From assembly GCA_035532115.1 (NCBI GenBank), contig DATKRO010000055.1, forward strand, positions 1-20,442: a stretch of 20,442 bases of DNA. Direction: 5' to 3'. Shown here piece by piece: positions 6,823 to 13,073 of this stretch; position 1 is the first letter of the stretch, and the number at the start of each line of letters is the position of its first letter. The position numbers were made by a program, and so were the translations under genes. Below the pieces are notes generated by a model. That model was not told where the DNA came from. It was given only the letters and a program-made list of their open reading frames with translations, and did not search any database. This DNA comes from Acaudatibacter sp035532115 (GTDB taxonomy: Bacteria > Pseudomonadota > Alphaproteobacteria > Caulobacterales > Caulobacteraceae).

Positions 6823-7429
6823 AGGGCGCATAGGCCCGGAGAAACCGGCGCGTGGCCTCGGCGGCGATGTGATCGATGTGCTCGGGCGTCAGCTCCAGCG
6901 GCACGCCGAGCAGCCCCTGCACCTGGCGGTGGCTGACCACCATGCCGGAGAAGAACGCGGCCGCCTCGTCGGGGTCGGCGATACCGAGGCGCCCGGCGCG
7001 CGCCTCCCGGGCCAGGTATTCGGCGAGCTTGCGCCGCCCCGACCGCATGCCGGTCTCGAACACCGCCTTGGCCATCTCCGGGGCGCCCGGCGCACTCTGG
7101 ATCAGCAGCCGGAAGAGCGCGAGGCCCCGCTCCATGCCGATGGTCGCGAGCAGGCGCCGCGCATAGGCCGCCAGCGCGATCTCGGGCCCGCCGTCGGCGC
7201 CTGCGACCTCCAGGGCGGCCGTGACCTGCTCGACCCGGCGCGCGATCAGGGCGCGCACCAGCTCGGCCTTGGAGCCGTAGTGGTTGTAGATGGTCTGCTT
7301 GGAAACGCCCGCGCGGCGGGCGATCTCGTCCAGGGGCGCGGCGAGGCCGCGCTCGAACAGCACGTCGGAGGCCGCATCGAGAATGGCCTCGTTCTTGGTC
7401 CTGTCGATCTGGCCGGCGACGCGGGGCAT
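6821..7429 (-). CDS. TetR/AcrR-family transcriptional regulator
   Basis: A 202-aa protein with the TetR architecture: an N-terminal DNA-binding domain and a helical C-terminal ligand/dimer domain. Residues 12-58 form the domain, with the helix-turn-helix at about 33-52 reading LDEIARRAGVSKQTIYNHYG, a near-textbook TetR signature. The C-terminal part (about 85-200) resembles the TetR_C domain of AefR-like regulators but gives no ligand clue. Start ATG 7429 places the domain close to the N-terminus; longer in-frame extensions upstream look like non-coding sequence. It is divergent from the UbiH-type gene (121-nt gap) and convergent with fabI. Control of its own promoter and possibly of ubiH is inference from the layout. 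Confidence 0.9.
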   Translation of the reverse strand: MPRVAGQIDRTKNEAILDAASDVLFERGLAAPLDEIARRAGVSKQTIYNHYGSKAELVRALIARRVEQVTAALEVAGADGGPEIALAAYARRLLATIGMERGLALFRLLIQSAPGAPEMAKAVFETGMRSGRRKLAEYLAREARAGRLGIADPDEAAAFFSGMVVSHRQVQGLLGVPLELTPEHIDHIAAEATRRFLRAYAP

Positions 7430-7502
7430 CAGAGCGGCGACGTGCGGTGGAGCGCCATTGGGCCTCGGGAGAAAGACGCGCGATCGGCCGTGTCGCCGGG
7501 CT

Positions 7503-7531
7503 CGGCGGGGTTGCGCAAGCCCGCCCCGCCG
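7503..7531. repeat. Inverted repeat between the TetR gene and ubiH
   Basis: CGGCGGGG (7503-7510) and CCCCGCCG (7524-7531) are perfect 8-bp inverted arms around a 13-nt centre. The centre begins with the separate palindrome TTGCGCAA (7511-7518). It ends 19 nt before the ubiH ATG. It could be a TetR-family operator or a leader hairpin of ubiH mRNA; the two palindromes are not concentric, which weakens the operator reading. Confidence 0.4.
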
Positions 7532-7550
7532 CTCATAGCACCGAATCGCC

Positions 7551-8804
7551 ATGACCGCCGCCTTCGACGCTGACGTCATCATCGCCGGCGCCGGCATCGC
7601 CGGGGCGACGCTCGCCCTGGCGCTCGCGAGCGCCGGCCTCGAGGTCGTGCTCGTCGATCCCCAGCCGTTCGAAGCCCAGATCGCGCCCAGCTTCGACGGC
7701 CGGGCCTCGGCCGTGGCCTTTTCCAGCTTCCGCCAGTGGCGGGTGCTGGGCCTCGCCGAAACCCTCTCGCCCGATGCCCAGCGGATCGAGCAGATTCTGG
7801 TCACCGATGGCCGCGCCCCCGGCGCGGCGGCGCGCCGCGGCCATTCGGCGTTCCTGCGCTTCGACGCCGCCGAGATCGCGGCGCGCTCGGAGGGCGAGCC
7901 GCTCGGCTACATGGTGGAGAACCGGCGTATCCGCGCCGCGCTCGCCGGCGCGGTGGCGGCGGCGAAGCTGCGCGTGCTCGCGCCGGCGGCGGTCGCCAGG
8001 GTCGAGTTCAGGGCGGCGGCTGGCGAAGTCACGCTCGCCGACGGACGGCGCCTTGCCGCGCCCCTGATCGTCGGCGCGGAAGGCCGCGGCTCGGTGGTGC
8101 GCCAGGCCGCAGGCATCGACGTCGCCGGCTGGTCCTACGGCCAGAGCGGCGTCGTGGCCACGCTCGCCCTGGAGCGCGACCACCAGGGGGTCGCCTACGA
8201 GCACTTCCTGCCCAGCGGCCCCTTCGCCATCCTGCCTCTGACCGGCCGGCGCGCCAGTCTCGTCTGGACCGAATCGGCGCGCCGCGGCGAGGCGCTGCGC
8301 GGCGCCCGCAGCGAGGTGTTCGACGCCCATCTCGGCCGCAGGTTCGGCGCGTTCCTCGGCCGCATCGAGACCGAGGGGCCGAGGTTCGTCTATCCGCTGG
8401 CGCTGCAGCTTGCCGAACGGCTGGTCGGATCCAGGGTCGCCCTGGTGGGCGACGCCGCCCACGCGATCCATCCGATCGCAGGACAGGGGCTGAACCTCGG
8501 ACTGAAGGACGCCGCGGCCCTGGCCCAGGTGGTGATCGAGGCGGCGCGGCTGGGCGAGGACATCGGCGCGGCGGCGGTGCTCGAGCGCTATGGCCGATGG
8601 CGGCGGCTGGACAGCATCGCCCTGGCGCTCGCCACCGACGCCTTCGATCGGCTCTTCTCCAACGATCACGCCCTGGTGCGCGCCGCCCGCGACGCCGGCA
8701 TGGCGGCGGTGAACCGCATCGGCCCGCTGCGCCGCTGGTTTTCCCAGGAGGCCGGCGGCGCATCTGGCGATCTGCCGAGGCTGCTGCGCGGCGAGGCGCT
8801 TTAG
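7551..8804 (+). CDS. ubiH: UbiH/UbiL-type FAD-dependent ubiquinone-biosynthesis hydroxylase
   Basis: A 417-aa flavoprotein monooxygenase of the UbiH/UbiF/COQ6 family, which uses O2 and NAD(P)H to hydroxylate the ring of ubiquinone precursors at the membrane. The FAD motifs are visible: the Rossmann loop GAGIAGA at 13-19, FDGRASAVAFSS at about 48-59, GAEGRGSVVR in the middle, and the family hallmark GDAAHAIHPIAGQGLN beginning at Gly300-Asp301. No clear ribosome site precedes ATG 7551. The ring position cannot be read from sequence, because alphaproteobacteria use UbiH-, UbiL- or UbiM-type enzymes with different regioselectivity. The symbol is therefore provisional. It ends 5 nt from the convergent Trm112-like gene. 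Confidence 0.88.
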   Translation: MTAAFDADVIIAGAGIAGATLALALASAGLEVVLVDPQPFEAQIAPSFDGRASAVAFSSFRQWRVLGLAETLSPDAQRIEQILVTDGRAPGAAARRGHSAFLRFDAAEIAARSEGEPLGYMVENRRIRAALAGAVAAAKLRVLAPAAVARVEFRAAAGEVTLADGRRLAAPLIVGAEGRGSVVRQAAGIDVAGWSYGQSGVVATLALERDHQGVAYEHFLPSGPFAILPLTGRRASLVWTESARRGEALRGARSEVFDAHLGRRFGAFLGRIETEGPRFVYPLALQLAERLVGSRVALVGDAAHAIHPIAGQGLNLGLKDAAALAQVVIEAARLGEDIGAAAVLERYGRWRRLDSIALALATDAFDRLFSNDHALVRAARDAGMAAVNRIGPLRRWFSQEAGGASGDLPRLLRGEAL

Positions 8805-8809
8805 CGGGA

Positions 8810-9001
8810 CTATTCCAGCGGCCGCGCCTCTTCGGGCAGCATGATCGGGACGCCGTCGCGGATCGGATAGGCGAGGCGGGCGCCGCGGCTGACCAGTTCG
8901 GCGCGGGCGCGATCGTACTCCAGGGGACCACGGGTGACGGGGCAGACCAGGATCTCCAGCAGGCGGGGATCGAGTTCGGGGGCGTCGGAGGCGTCGCTCA
9001 T
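8810..9001 (-). CDS. Trm112/YcaR-family small protein
   Basis: A 63-aa protein of the Trm112p-like family (UPF0434). In eukaryotes and archaea Trm112 activates methyltransferases; the bacterial role is unclear. Family hallmarks seen are LLEILVCPVTRGPLEY (about 15-30) and AYPIRDGVPIMLPEEAR (about 44-60). Only one cysteine (Cys20) remains, so the zinc site of YcaR-type relatives is absent, as is common in alphaproteobacterial members. It begins 12 nt after the Lon-domain gene and is probably the last gene of the cnoX operon. Confidence 0.88.
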   Translation of the reverse strand: MSDASDAPELDPRLLEILVCPVTRGPLEYDRARAELVSRGARLAYPIRDGVPIMLPEEARPLE

Positions 9002-9013
9002 GCGGGCGAGCTT

Positions 9014-9670
9014 CTACTGCAACGGCGGCGGCTCGTCATCGTCCTCGGCCGCATCGATCTCGAGCAGGGCGGCGAGGGCGCAGCGCCGGTCCTCCAGGGT
9101 GGGCGCCTCCAGCAGCGCCTGCTTCTCGCCCCGGTCCAGCGGCAGGCCCATGGCGAGGCTGTTGACGAGGGCGCCGGCCGGGGCGACGTTCACCGCCTCC
9201 CACTCGACGCTGAGGCCCTTGTGGTCGAGGTAGCGGCGCAGCGTCGCCAGGAACGGGGCGCGGTCGAACTCCACCTCGGCGCCCTCGGGCTCCAGATCGC
9301 GTGCGAACGGCCCGTAGTCGGGGCGGACCTTGCGGTAGGCGGTGTCGGCGAGGAGTTCGTCGGCGACCCGGAAGCGGCAGACGCCGCTCAAGGTGATCAG
9401 ATAGCGCCCGTCGCCGGTCTCGGCGTAGGCGGTGATGCGCCCGGCGCAACCGACGGCGGCGAGCCGGGGCCTGGCGCGCTCGCCGGTCTCCCGGGTCTGG
9501 ATCATGCCGATCACCCGCTGGCCGGCCATGGCGTCGTCGACCATCTGGAGATAGCGCGGCTCGAAGATCTGCAGCGGCATCTGGCCGCCCGGAAGCAAGA
9601 GGGCGCCGTCGAGGGGGAACACAGGGATCAGCGGCGGCAGATCCGAGATCTTGCGGTAGCCGGCCGGCAA
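9014..9670 (-). CDS. LON-substrate-binding-domain protein (Lon N-terminal domain only)
   Basis: A 218-aa protein consisting essentially of the Lon N-terminal substrate-recognition domain (about residues 13-200) with no ATPase or protease part. Typical Lon-N features are IPVFPLDGALLLPGGQMPLQ (15-34), IFEPRYLQMV (35-44), and a C-terminal helical part with LLEAPTLEDR. Its biochemical role is not established. The start is TTG 9670: GAGGGAG lies 6 nt upstream (9683-9677 on the minus strand), and the first ATG would remove part of the domain. It starts 25 nt after cnoX and ends 12 nt before the Trm112-like gene, so the three are probably co-transcribed. Proximity to the holdase CnoX hints at a proteostasis role, which is inference. 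Confidence 0.9.
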   Translation of the reverse strand: MPAGYRKISDLPPLIPVFPLDGALLLPGGQMPLQIFEPRYLQMVDDAMAGQRVIGMIQTRETGERARPRLAAVGCAGRITAYAETGDGRYLITLSGVCRFRVADELLADTAYRKVRPDYGPFARDLEPEGAEVEFDRAPFLATLRRYLDHKGLSVEWEAVNVAPAGALVNSLAMGLPLDRGEKQALLEAPTLEDRRCALAALLEIDAAEDDDEPPPLQ

Positions 9671-9676
9671 GGTGGG

Positions 9677-9683
9677 CTCCCTC
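9677..9683 (-). promoter_or_regulatory. Ribosome-binding site supporting a TTG start of the Lon-domain gene
   Basis: GAGGGAG on the minus strand, 6 nt upstream of TTG 9670. This is the main reason for calling a TTG start. Confidence 0.65.
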
Positions 9684-9695
9684 GGGGATCGGCGT

Positions 9696-10610
9696 TTACG
9701 AGAACAGGATCGAGGACAGCCGCCGGCGCCCTTGCCTGGCCACGTCCGAGACCGGCCCCGCGGCCTCGAACACGGTGAGCAGCTGCTTGCGCGCGGCCCC
9801 GTCGTTCCAGTCGCGATCGCGCTCGACGATGGTCAGCAGCTCGTCGGTGGCCGCTTGGAACTGGCCATGGCCGGCGAGCGCCTTGGCGAGGTCCAGCCTG
9901 GCGGCATGGTCGCCGGGGTCTGCGGCCAGCCGCCGTTCGAGATCGACGGTCTGCGAAGGCGCCTCGCGGGCGAGCGCCAGGGCGGCGCGCACGCTCTCCA
10001 GATCCTGGTTCTTCGCCCCCTCCGGCGCCATGGCCACGATCTCGGCCGCCCGCTCGGCGTCGCCGCCGGCGAGATAGCATCTGGCGAGGCCGCCGATGGC
10101 CGCCAGGTTCTCCGGATCGGCCTGCAGCACCTGGGCATAGCCCTGCGCCGCGCCGGCCAGGTCGCCTGCCTCCAGAGCCTCCTTGGCGAGCCCCAGCAGC
10201 TCGGCCGCTTCGTCGGGGGCGCCGGCGCCGGCGGCCCCCGCGGCGGCCACCAGCCGGTCGATGAAGGCCTTGATCTGGCTCTCCGGCACCGCGCCCGTGA
10301 AGCCGTCGGCCGGCCGGCCGTCCACGAATCCATAGACCGTCGGGATCGACTGGACCCGCAGCTGCCCGGCGAAGACCGGGTTCTTGTCGATGTCGATCTT
10401 GACCAGCTTCACCTTTCCCTTCTGCGCCAGCACCGCGCGTTCCAGCGCCGGGCCGAGGGTGCGGCAGGGGCCGCACCAAGTGGCCCAGAAGTCGACGATC
10501 ACCGGCTGGGTGCGCGAGGCCTCGACCACGTCCTTGGCGAAGCCGGCGTCGGAGCCTTCCTTGATCAGGTCGGCCGGCCCGGCGGCCTTGGTTTCTCCGA
10601 TCAGGGACAT
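9696..10610 (-). CDS. cnoX: CnoX/YbbN-type chaperedoxin (thioredoxin fold plus TPR domain)
   Basis: A 304-aa cytoplasmic protein with an N-terminal thioredoxin domain (about 15-125) and a C-terminal TPR-like helical domain (about 135-304), the architecture of YbbN/CnoX, a redox-linked holdase that hands clients to DnaK and GroEL. The active site is WCGPC at 45-49, with buried Asp40 and cis-proline Pro90 in SIPTVYGF. E. coli CnoX lacks this CXXC, so the protein here should be redox-active. Start ATG 10610 has a GGAGAGG site just upstream (10620-10614); an alternative Met further upstream lacks homology. It probably heads an operon with the Lon-domain and Trm112-like genes. A sigma-32-like promoter candidate lies at 10640-10668. 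Confidence 0.93.
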   Translation of the reverse strand: MSLIGETKAAGPADLIKEGSDAGFAKDVVEASRTQPVIVDFWATWCGPCRTLGPALERAVLAQKGKVKLVKIDIDKNPVFAGQLRVQSIPTVYGFVDGRPADGFTGAVPESQIKAFIDRLVAAAGAAGAGAPDEAAELLGLAKEALEAGDLAGAAQGYAQVLQADPENLAAIGGLARCYLAGGDAERAAEIVAMAPEGAKNQDLESVRAALALAREAPSQTVDLERRLAADPGDHAARLDLAKALAGHGQFQAATDELLTIVERDRDWNDGAARKQLLTVFEAAGPVSDVARQGRRRLSSILFS

Positions 10611-10639
10611 CGGCCTCTCCCGCTGCAGCGACGGCCCGA

Positions 10640-10668
10640 ACATGGGCTCGCTCGCCCGAGCCTGCAAC
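10640..10668 (-). promoter_or_regulatory. Candidate sigma-32-like promoter for cnoX operon
   Basis: On the minus strand GTTGCA (10668-10663) and GCCCATGT (10647-10640) are separated by 15 nt. The -10 matches CCCCATNT at 6 of 7 fixed bases; the -35 matches CTTGAA at only 4 of 6. The start would fall near 10633, giving a leader of about 22 nt that contains the ribosome site. A small inverted repeat, GGCTCG (10645-10650) with CGAGCC (10657-10662), overlaps the -10/-35 spacer. Confidence 0.35.
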
Positions 10669-10806
10669 GGGCCGCCGGCCGATCCCGGTGAAACCCGCGC
10701 CCCGCCGGCGCGGCGCCCATCGGCGGGCCGCGCTTGCGGCGACGGCCGGCGAGCGCGCATCCTGGCGCACCCGGGCCCGCGAGGCCGTTCCGGAAGAGGC
10801 GCCTCG

Positions 10807-11262
10807 ATGATCCTGCCCGCCGAGTTCCGCCTCGACCAGGAGGCCGACACCCGGCGCCTCGGCGCCGCCATCGCCCGGGCGCTGGGTCCGCACGAAGCGA
10901 TCTGCCTCACCGGGCCGCTGGGCGCCGGCAAGTCGACCCTGGCGCGGGGCCTCATCTTCGCGCTGGCGCCAGAGACCGACGAGGCGCCGAGCCCCAGCTT
11001 CACCCTGGTGCAGACCTATGCGGCGCACGCCTTTGCGGTGGCGCATTTCGATCTCTATCGCATCGAGGGCGACGGCGAGATCGCCGAACTGGGCCTCGAC
11101 GAGGCTCTGGACGACGGGGCGGTGGTGGTCGAATGGGCAGAGAAGCTCGGCCGCCATCTGCCGATGGACCGACTCGATGTAGTCCTGGCCATCGACGGCG
11201 AGGCGCGCCGAGCCCGTCTGACCCCGCACGGCGCCTGGCAGGAGCGATCGCTTGAGTTCTGA
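10807..11262 (+). CDS. tsaE: TsaE, ATPase of the tRNA t6A modification complex
   Basis: TsaE is the P-loop ATPase that works with TsaB and TsaD to make N6-threonylcarbamoyladenosine at position 37 of ANN-decoding tRNAs. The product is 151 aa, the normal length. Seen are Walker A GPLGAGKST at 36-44, the family motif SPSFTLVQTY (62-71), the FDLYRI segment with Asp82, and EWAEKL with Glu109-Trp110. ATG 10807 has GGAAGAGG (10792-10799) 7 nt upstream. It is the first gene of a long co-directional run; its 3' end overlaps amgK by 11 nt. The 196-nt region upstream, shared with the divergent cnoX, holds no gene that I can support. Confidence 0.96.
   Translation: MILPAEFRLDQEADTRRLGAAIARALGPHEAICLTGPLGAGKSTLARGLIFALAPETDEAPSPSFTLVQTYAAHAFAVAHFDLYRIEGDGEIAELGLDEALDDGAVVVEWAEKLGRHLPMDRLDVVLAIDGEARRARLTPHGAWQERSLEF
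11240..11244 (+). promoter_or_regulatory. Ribosome-binding site supporting the TTG start of amgK
   Basis: AGGAG lies 7 nt before TTG 11252, inside the last codons of tsaE. It decides the start because the frame has no ATG before residue 49 of the protein. Confidence 0.7.
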
Positions 11263-12346
11263 ACGCGAGGCGCAGAAGGCCCAGTTCCTGAGCGCCGCCG
11301 GCTTCGCGGACGCCCGACGCCAGCGACTGCCGGGCGACGCCTCCACGCGTCTTTACGAGCGCGTGTGGCCAAGGCGCGGCGGCAGCGTCATCTTCATGGA
11401 CCAGCCCCCTTTGGCCGAGAGCCAGCCCTGCCCGCCGGCGGCGAGCCCGGCCGAGCGGCGCGCGCTCGGCTACAACGCCCTGGCGCGCCTCGCCGCCGGC
11501 AAGGTCGAGGCCTTCGTCGCCTGCGCCGGCTGGCTGCGGGGCCTCGGCCTTTCGGCGCCGGCGATCATCGCCGCCGACGCGCAGGCCGGCCTCGCCGTGA
11601 TCGAGGATCTGGGCGACGACCTCTACGCGCGCCTGATCGATGCGGGCGCCGACGAGTCGCCGCTCTACGACGCCGCCGTCGACGGCCTGGTGCGCCTGCA
11701 TGCCGAGCCGCCGCCGCAGACCCTGTGCGCCGGCGCCGCGCATTGGCCGCTCCTCACCTACGACGACCTGGCGCTGGCGACCAGCGGCGCGATGTTCCTG
11801 GAATGGTGGCCGAAGTTCGCCGGCATGGCCCCGCTCCCGGCCGAGGCCGAAGCCGAATGGGAGGCGTTCTGGGCCCCGATCCGGGCGCGCGCCGAGGCCG
11901 GCGCCAGCGTCTTCTGCCATCGCGACTATCATGCCGAGAACCTGATCTGGCTGCCGGGGCGCACCGGTTCGGCCAGGGTCGGCCTGCTCGACTTCCAGGA
12001 TGCGCTGCGCGCCCATCCGGCCTGGGACTTGTCGATGCTGCTCCACGACGGCCGGCGCGACGTCTCCGCCGAACGCGAGGCGGCCTGCCTCGAGCGCTAT
12101 CTCGGCCAGCGGCCCGAGCTCGACGGCGAGGCGTTCGCGGCCGACTTCCGCGCCCTCGGCGCGCTCAACGCCCTGCGCATCCTCTTCATCTTCGCCCGCC
12201 AGGTCGCCGGCTTCGGACGGCCCAGGTACCGCGCCTTCACGCCCAGGATGTGGGGCTACCTGGAGCGGTGCCTGGCGGCCTCGGCCGAGCTCGCGCCGCT
12301 GCGCGCCTGGCTGGATCGCCACGTGCCGGCGGAAAAGCGCCTGTGA
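11252..12346 (+). CDS. amgK: AmgK-type anomeric MurNAc/GlcNAc kinase (APH-fold phosphotransferase)
   Basis: AmgK phosphorylates N-acetylmuramic acid (and GlcNAc) at C1 with ATP, the first step of the MurNAc salvage route that feeds peptidoglycan precursor synthesis. The product is 364 aa with an aminoglycoside-phosphotransferase fold: an N-terminal lobe with LPGDASTRLYERV (26-38), the catalytic loop CHRDYHAEN (222-230) with Asp225 and Asn230, and the metal-binding LLDFQDA with Asp247. The TTG start at 11252 rests on an AGGAG 7 nt upstream and overlaps the tsaE stop by 11 nt. Only 10 nt separate it from murU, its pathway partner, which raises this call above the generic phosphotransferase annotation. 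Confidence 0.92.
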   Translation: MSSEREAQKAQFLSAAGFADARRQRLPGDASTRLYERVWPRRGGSVIFMDQPPLAESQPCPPAASPAERRALGYNALARLAAGKVEAFVACAGWLRGLGLSAPAIIAADAQAGLAVIEDLGDDLYARLIDAGADESPLYDAAVDGLVRLHAEPPPQTLCAGAAHWPLLTYDDLALATSGAMFLEWWPKFAGMAPLPAEAEAEWEAFWAPIRARAEAGASVFCHRDYHAENLIWLPGRTGSARVGLLDFQDALRAHPAWDLSMLLHDGRRDVSAEREAACLERYLGQRPELDGEAFAADFRALGALNALRILFIFARQVAGFGRPRYRAFTPRMWGYLERCLAASAELAPLRAWLDRHVPAEKRL

Positions 12347-12356
12347 GGGCGCTCGC

Positions 12357-13073
12357 GTGAGCGGCCCTCGCACCGCCATGGTGATGGCCGCGGGCCTTGG
12401 GCTGCGGCTGCGGCCCCTGACCGAGAGCCGGCCCAAGGCCCTCGTCGAGATTGGCGGCCGGGCGCTGATCGATCACGTTCTCGACCGGCTGGAGGCGGCG
12501 GGGGTGACGCGCGCCGTGGTCAACGTGCACGCCTTCGCCGACCAGCTCGAGGCGCATCTGGCGCGCCGCGCCAGCCCCGAGATCGTCATCGCCGACGAAC
12601 GCGCCCGGCTGCTGGACACCGGCGGCGGGCTGAAGGCGGCGCGGCGGCTGCTGGGCGAAGCGCCGATCTGGGTCGCCAACAGCGACTATGTGTGGATCGA
12701 GGGCGCCGACGATCCGCTGGCGCTGGTCGCGAACGCCTGGGACCCGGCCCGCATGGACGCCTGCCTGATCGTGGTTCCCAAGGCGCGGACGCTCGGCTTC
12801 GCCACCGCCGGCGACTTCTTCCGCTCCGCTTGCGGCGCCCTCGTCCACCGTGGCGGGGAAGCCGAGGCGCCATTGCACTGCTTCGGCGTCGAGATCCTGG
12901 ATCCGCAACGCGTCTACGAGACCGCCGACGACCGCTTCTCGCTCTTCAGGGTCTGGATGCAGGCCCAGCGGCAGGGCCGACTTTTCGGGGTGGTCCCGGA
13001 CGGGTTCTGGATGCAGGCCGGCGACCCCGCCTCCGTCGCCGCCGCCGAGGCGCGGCTGGGGCTGGCGCCATGA
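12357..13073 (+). CDS. murU: MurU-type N-acetylmuramate-1-phosphate uridylyltransferase
   Basis: MurU converts MurNAc-1-phosphate and UTP to UDP-MurNAc, so that recycled MurNAc bypasses MurA and MurB; organisms with AmgK/MurU can show lower fosfomycin sensitivity. The product is 238 aa of the nucleotidyltransferase (RmlA-like) fold. The N-terminal signature AAGLGLRLRPLTESRPK covers 11-27, with Lys27 as the expected phosphate-binding lysine, followed by DTGGG at 87-91 and NSD at 108-110. GTG 12357 is taken as the start because GAGGG (12345-12349, across the amgK stop) lies 7 nt upstream and the signature then begins near the N-terminus. The stop overlaps the addB start (ATGA). The call relies partly on pairing with amgK. 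Confidence 0.92.
   Translation: MSGPRTAMVMAAGLGLRLRPLTESRPKALVEIGGRALIDHVLDRLEAAGVTRAVVNVHAFADQLEAHLARRASPEIVIADERARLLDTGGGLKAARRLLGEAPIWVANSDYVWIEGADDPLALVANAWDPARMDACLIVVPKARTLGFATAGDFFRSACGALVHRGGEAEAPLHCFGVEILDPQRVYETADDRFSLFRVWMQAQRQGRLFGVVPDGFWMQAGDPASVAAAEARLGLAP

Noticed and set aside
10611..10806. A small gene or RNA in the 196-nt cnoX-tsaE gap
   Set aside because: No frame with a ribosome site and no stable RNA fold beyond short GC repeats was seen; it is best read as a divergent promoter region.
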